Assembly: GCA_900548935.1 (NCBI GenBank)
Contig: URMR01000109.1
Span: forward strand, 1-5,998
DNA from: an uncultured Collinsella sp.
GTDB taxonomy: Bacteria; Actinomycetota; Coriobacteriia; Coriobacteriales; Coriobacteriaceae
Direction of reading: 5' to 3'
Length of the DNA stretch: 5,998 nucleotides
Below, one piece after another: positions 5,927-5,998 of this stretch. Below the pieces are notes generated by a model. That model made no database searches, was not told the origin of the DNA, and saw nothing but the letters and a program-made list of their open reading frames with translations. A program made the position numbers and the translations under genes. Each line of letters starts with the position of its first letter. The first letter of the stretch is position 1.

Positions 5927-5998
5927 ATGATGACGGCGGCATCCAACAATTCAATGCAACTTGAGGGAAAAACGATCCTGCTGGGCATTACCGGCGGG
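5927..5998 (+). CDS. coaBC: CoaBC (Dfp) N-terminus, cut by the window edge
   Basis: CoaBC is the bifunctional phosphopantothenate-cysteine ligase and phosphopantothenoylcysteine decarboxylase of coenzyme A synthesis. Only 24 codons are visible. After a short variable leader, residues 11-24 read QLEGKTILLGITGG, matching the start of the flavin-dependent decarboxylase (CoaC) domain, which normally continues as GIAAYK. The gene begins immediately after the preceding stop. AAGGAAG at 5915-5921 could serve either of the adjacent ATG codons at 5927 and 5930; the second has the more usual spacing (8 bases). An ATG at 5954 would also leave the domain intact but has no Shine-Dalgarno site. The call rests on a short motif, so another flavoprotein of the same fold remains possible, though the housekeeping context fits CoaBC. 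Confidence 0.75.
   Translation, partial: MMTAASNNSMQLEGKTILLGITGG

Noticed and set aside
1..5998. Mobile element, CRISPR array, toxin-antitoxin pair, RNA gene or defence system
   Set aside because: The whole window is occupied by recognisable housekeeping genes on one strand. No repeats, inverted-repeat ends, spacer-like arrays or atypical composition were seen.

Overview
The window is a gene-dense stretch of ordinary bacterial chromosome. All eight genes lie on the + strand and there is no gene-free stretch longer than about 20 bases. GC content is high, codons are strongly biased to G/C in the third position, and Shine-Dalgarno sites are clear. The side-by-side nif3-like and coiled-coil/zinc-ribbon genes are also found in actinobacteria such as Mycobacterium. 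The overall protein flavour suggests an actinobacterium of the class Coriobacteriia, perhaps Collinsella-like. That placement is an inference from memory, not a computed assignment.

Layout: (1) 3-944, the 3' part of der (engA), a ribosome-assembly GTPase whose 5' end lies outside the window. (2) 937-1620, plsY, acyl-phosphate:glycerol-3-phosphate acyltransferase. (3) 1630-2637, gpsA, NAD(P)H-dependent glycerol-3-phosphate dehydrogenase. (4) 2656-3327, rpe, ribulose-5-phosphate 3-epimerase. (5) 3334-4404, a NifS/IscS-type cysteine desulfurase that appears to lack about 36 internal residues. (6) 4401-5210, a Nif3-like metal-binding protein. (7) 5207-5926, a coiled-coil protein with a C-terminal zinc ribbon. 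(8) 5927-5998, the first 24 codons of coaBC (dfp), a coenzyme A biosynthesis gene.

The junctions are -8, +9, +18, +6, -4, -4 and 0 nucleotides. No promoter or terminator is visible, so the whole block is probably one transcription unit with several translationally coupled pairs. GpsA makes sn-glycerol-3-phosphate and PlsY acylates it, so these neighbours supply the first two steps of phospholipid synthesis. The other genes are housekeeping: ribosome assembly, pentose phosphate pathway, sulfur transfer and CoA synthesis.

I found no mobile element, CRISPR array, RNA gene, repeat or defence system. The most notable observation is the cysteine desulfurase. Its PLP lysine motif follows almost directly after the NNETG motif, so the segment that normally carries the PLP-binding Asp and Gln is gone while the reading frame stays open. 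A smaller oddity is a zinc ribbon with an incomplete first Cys pair.
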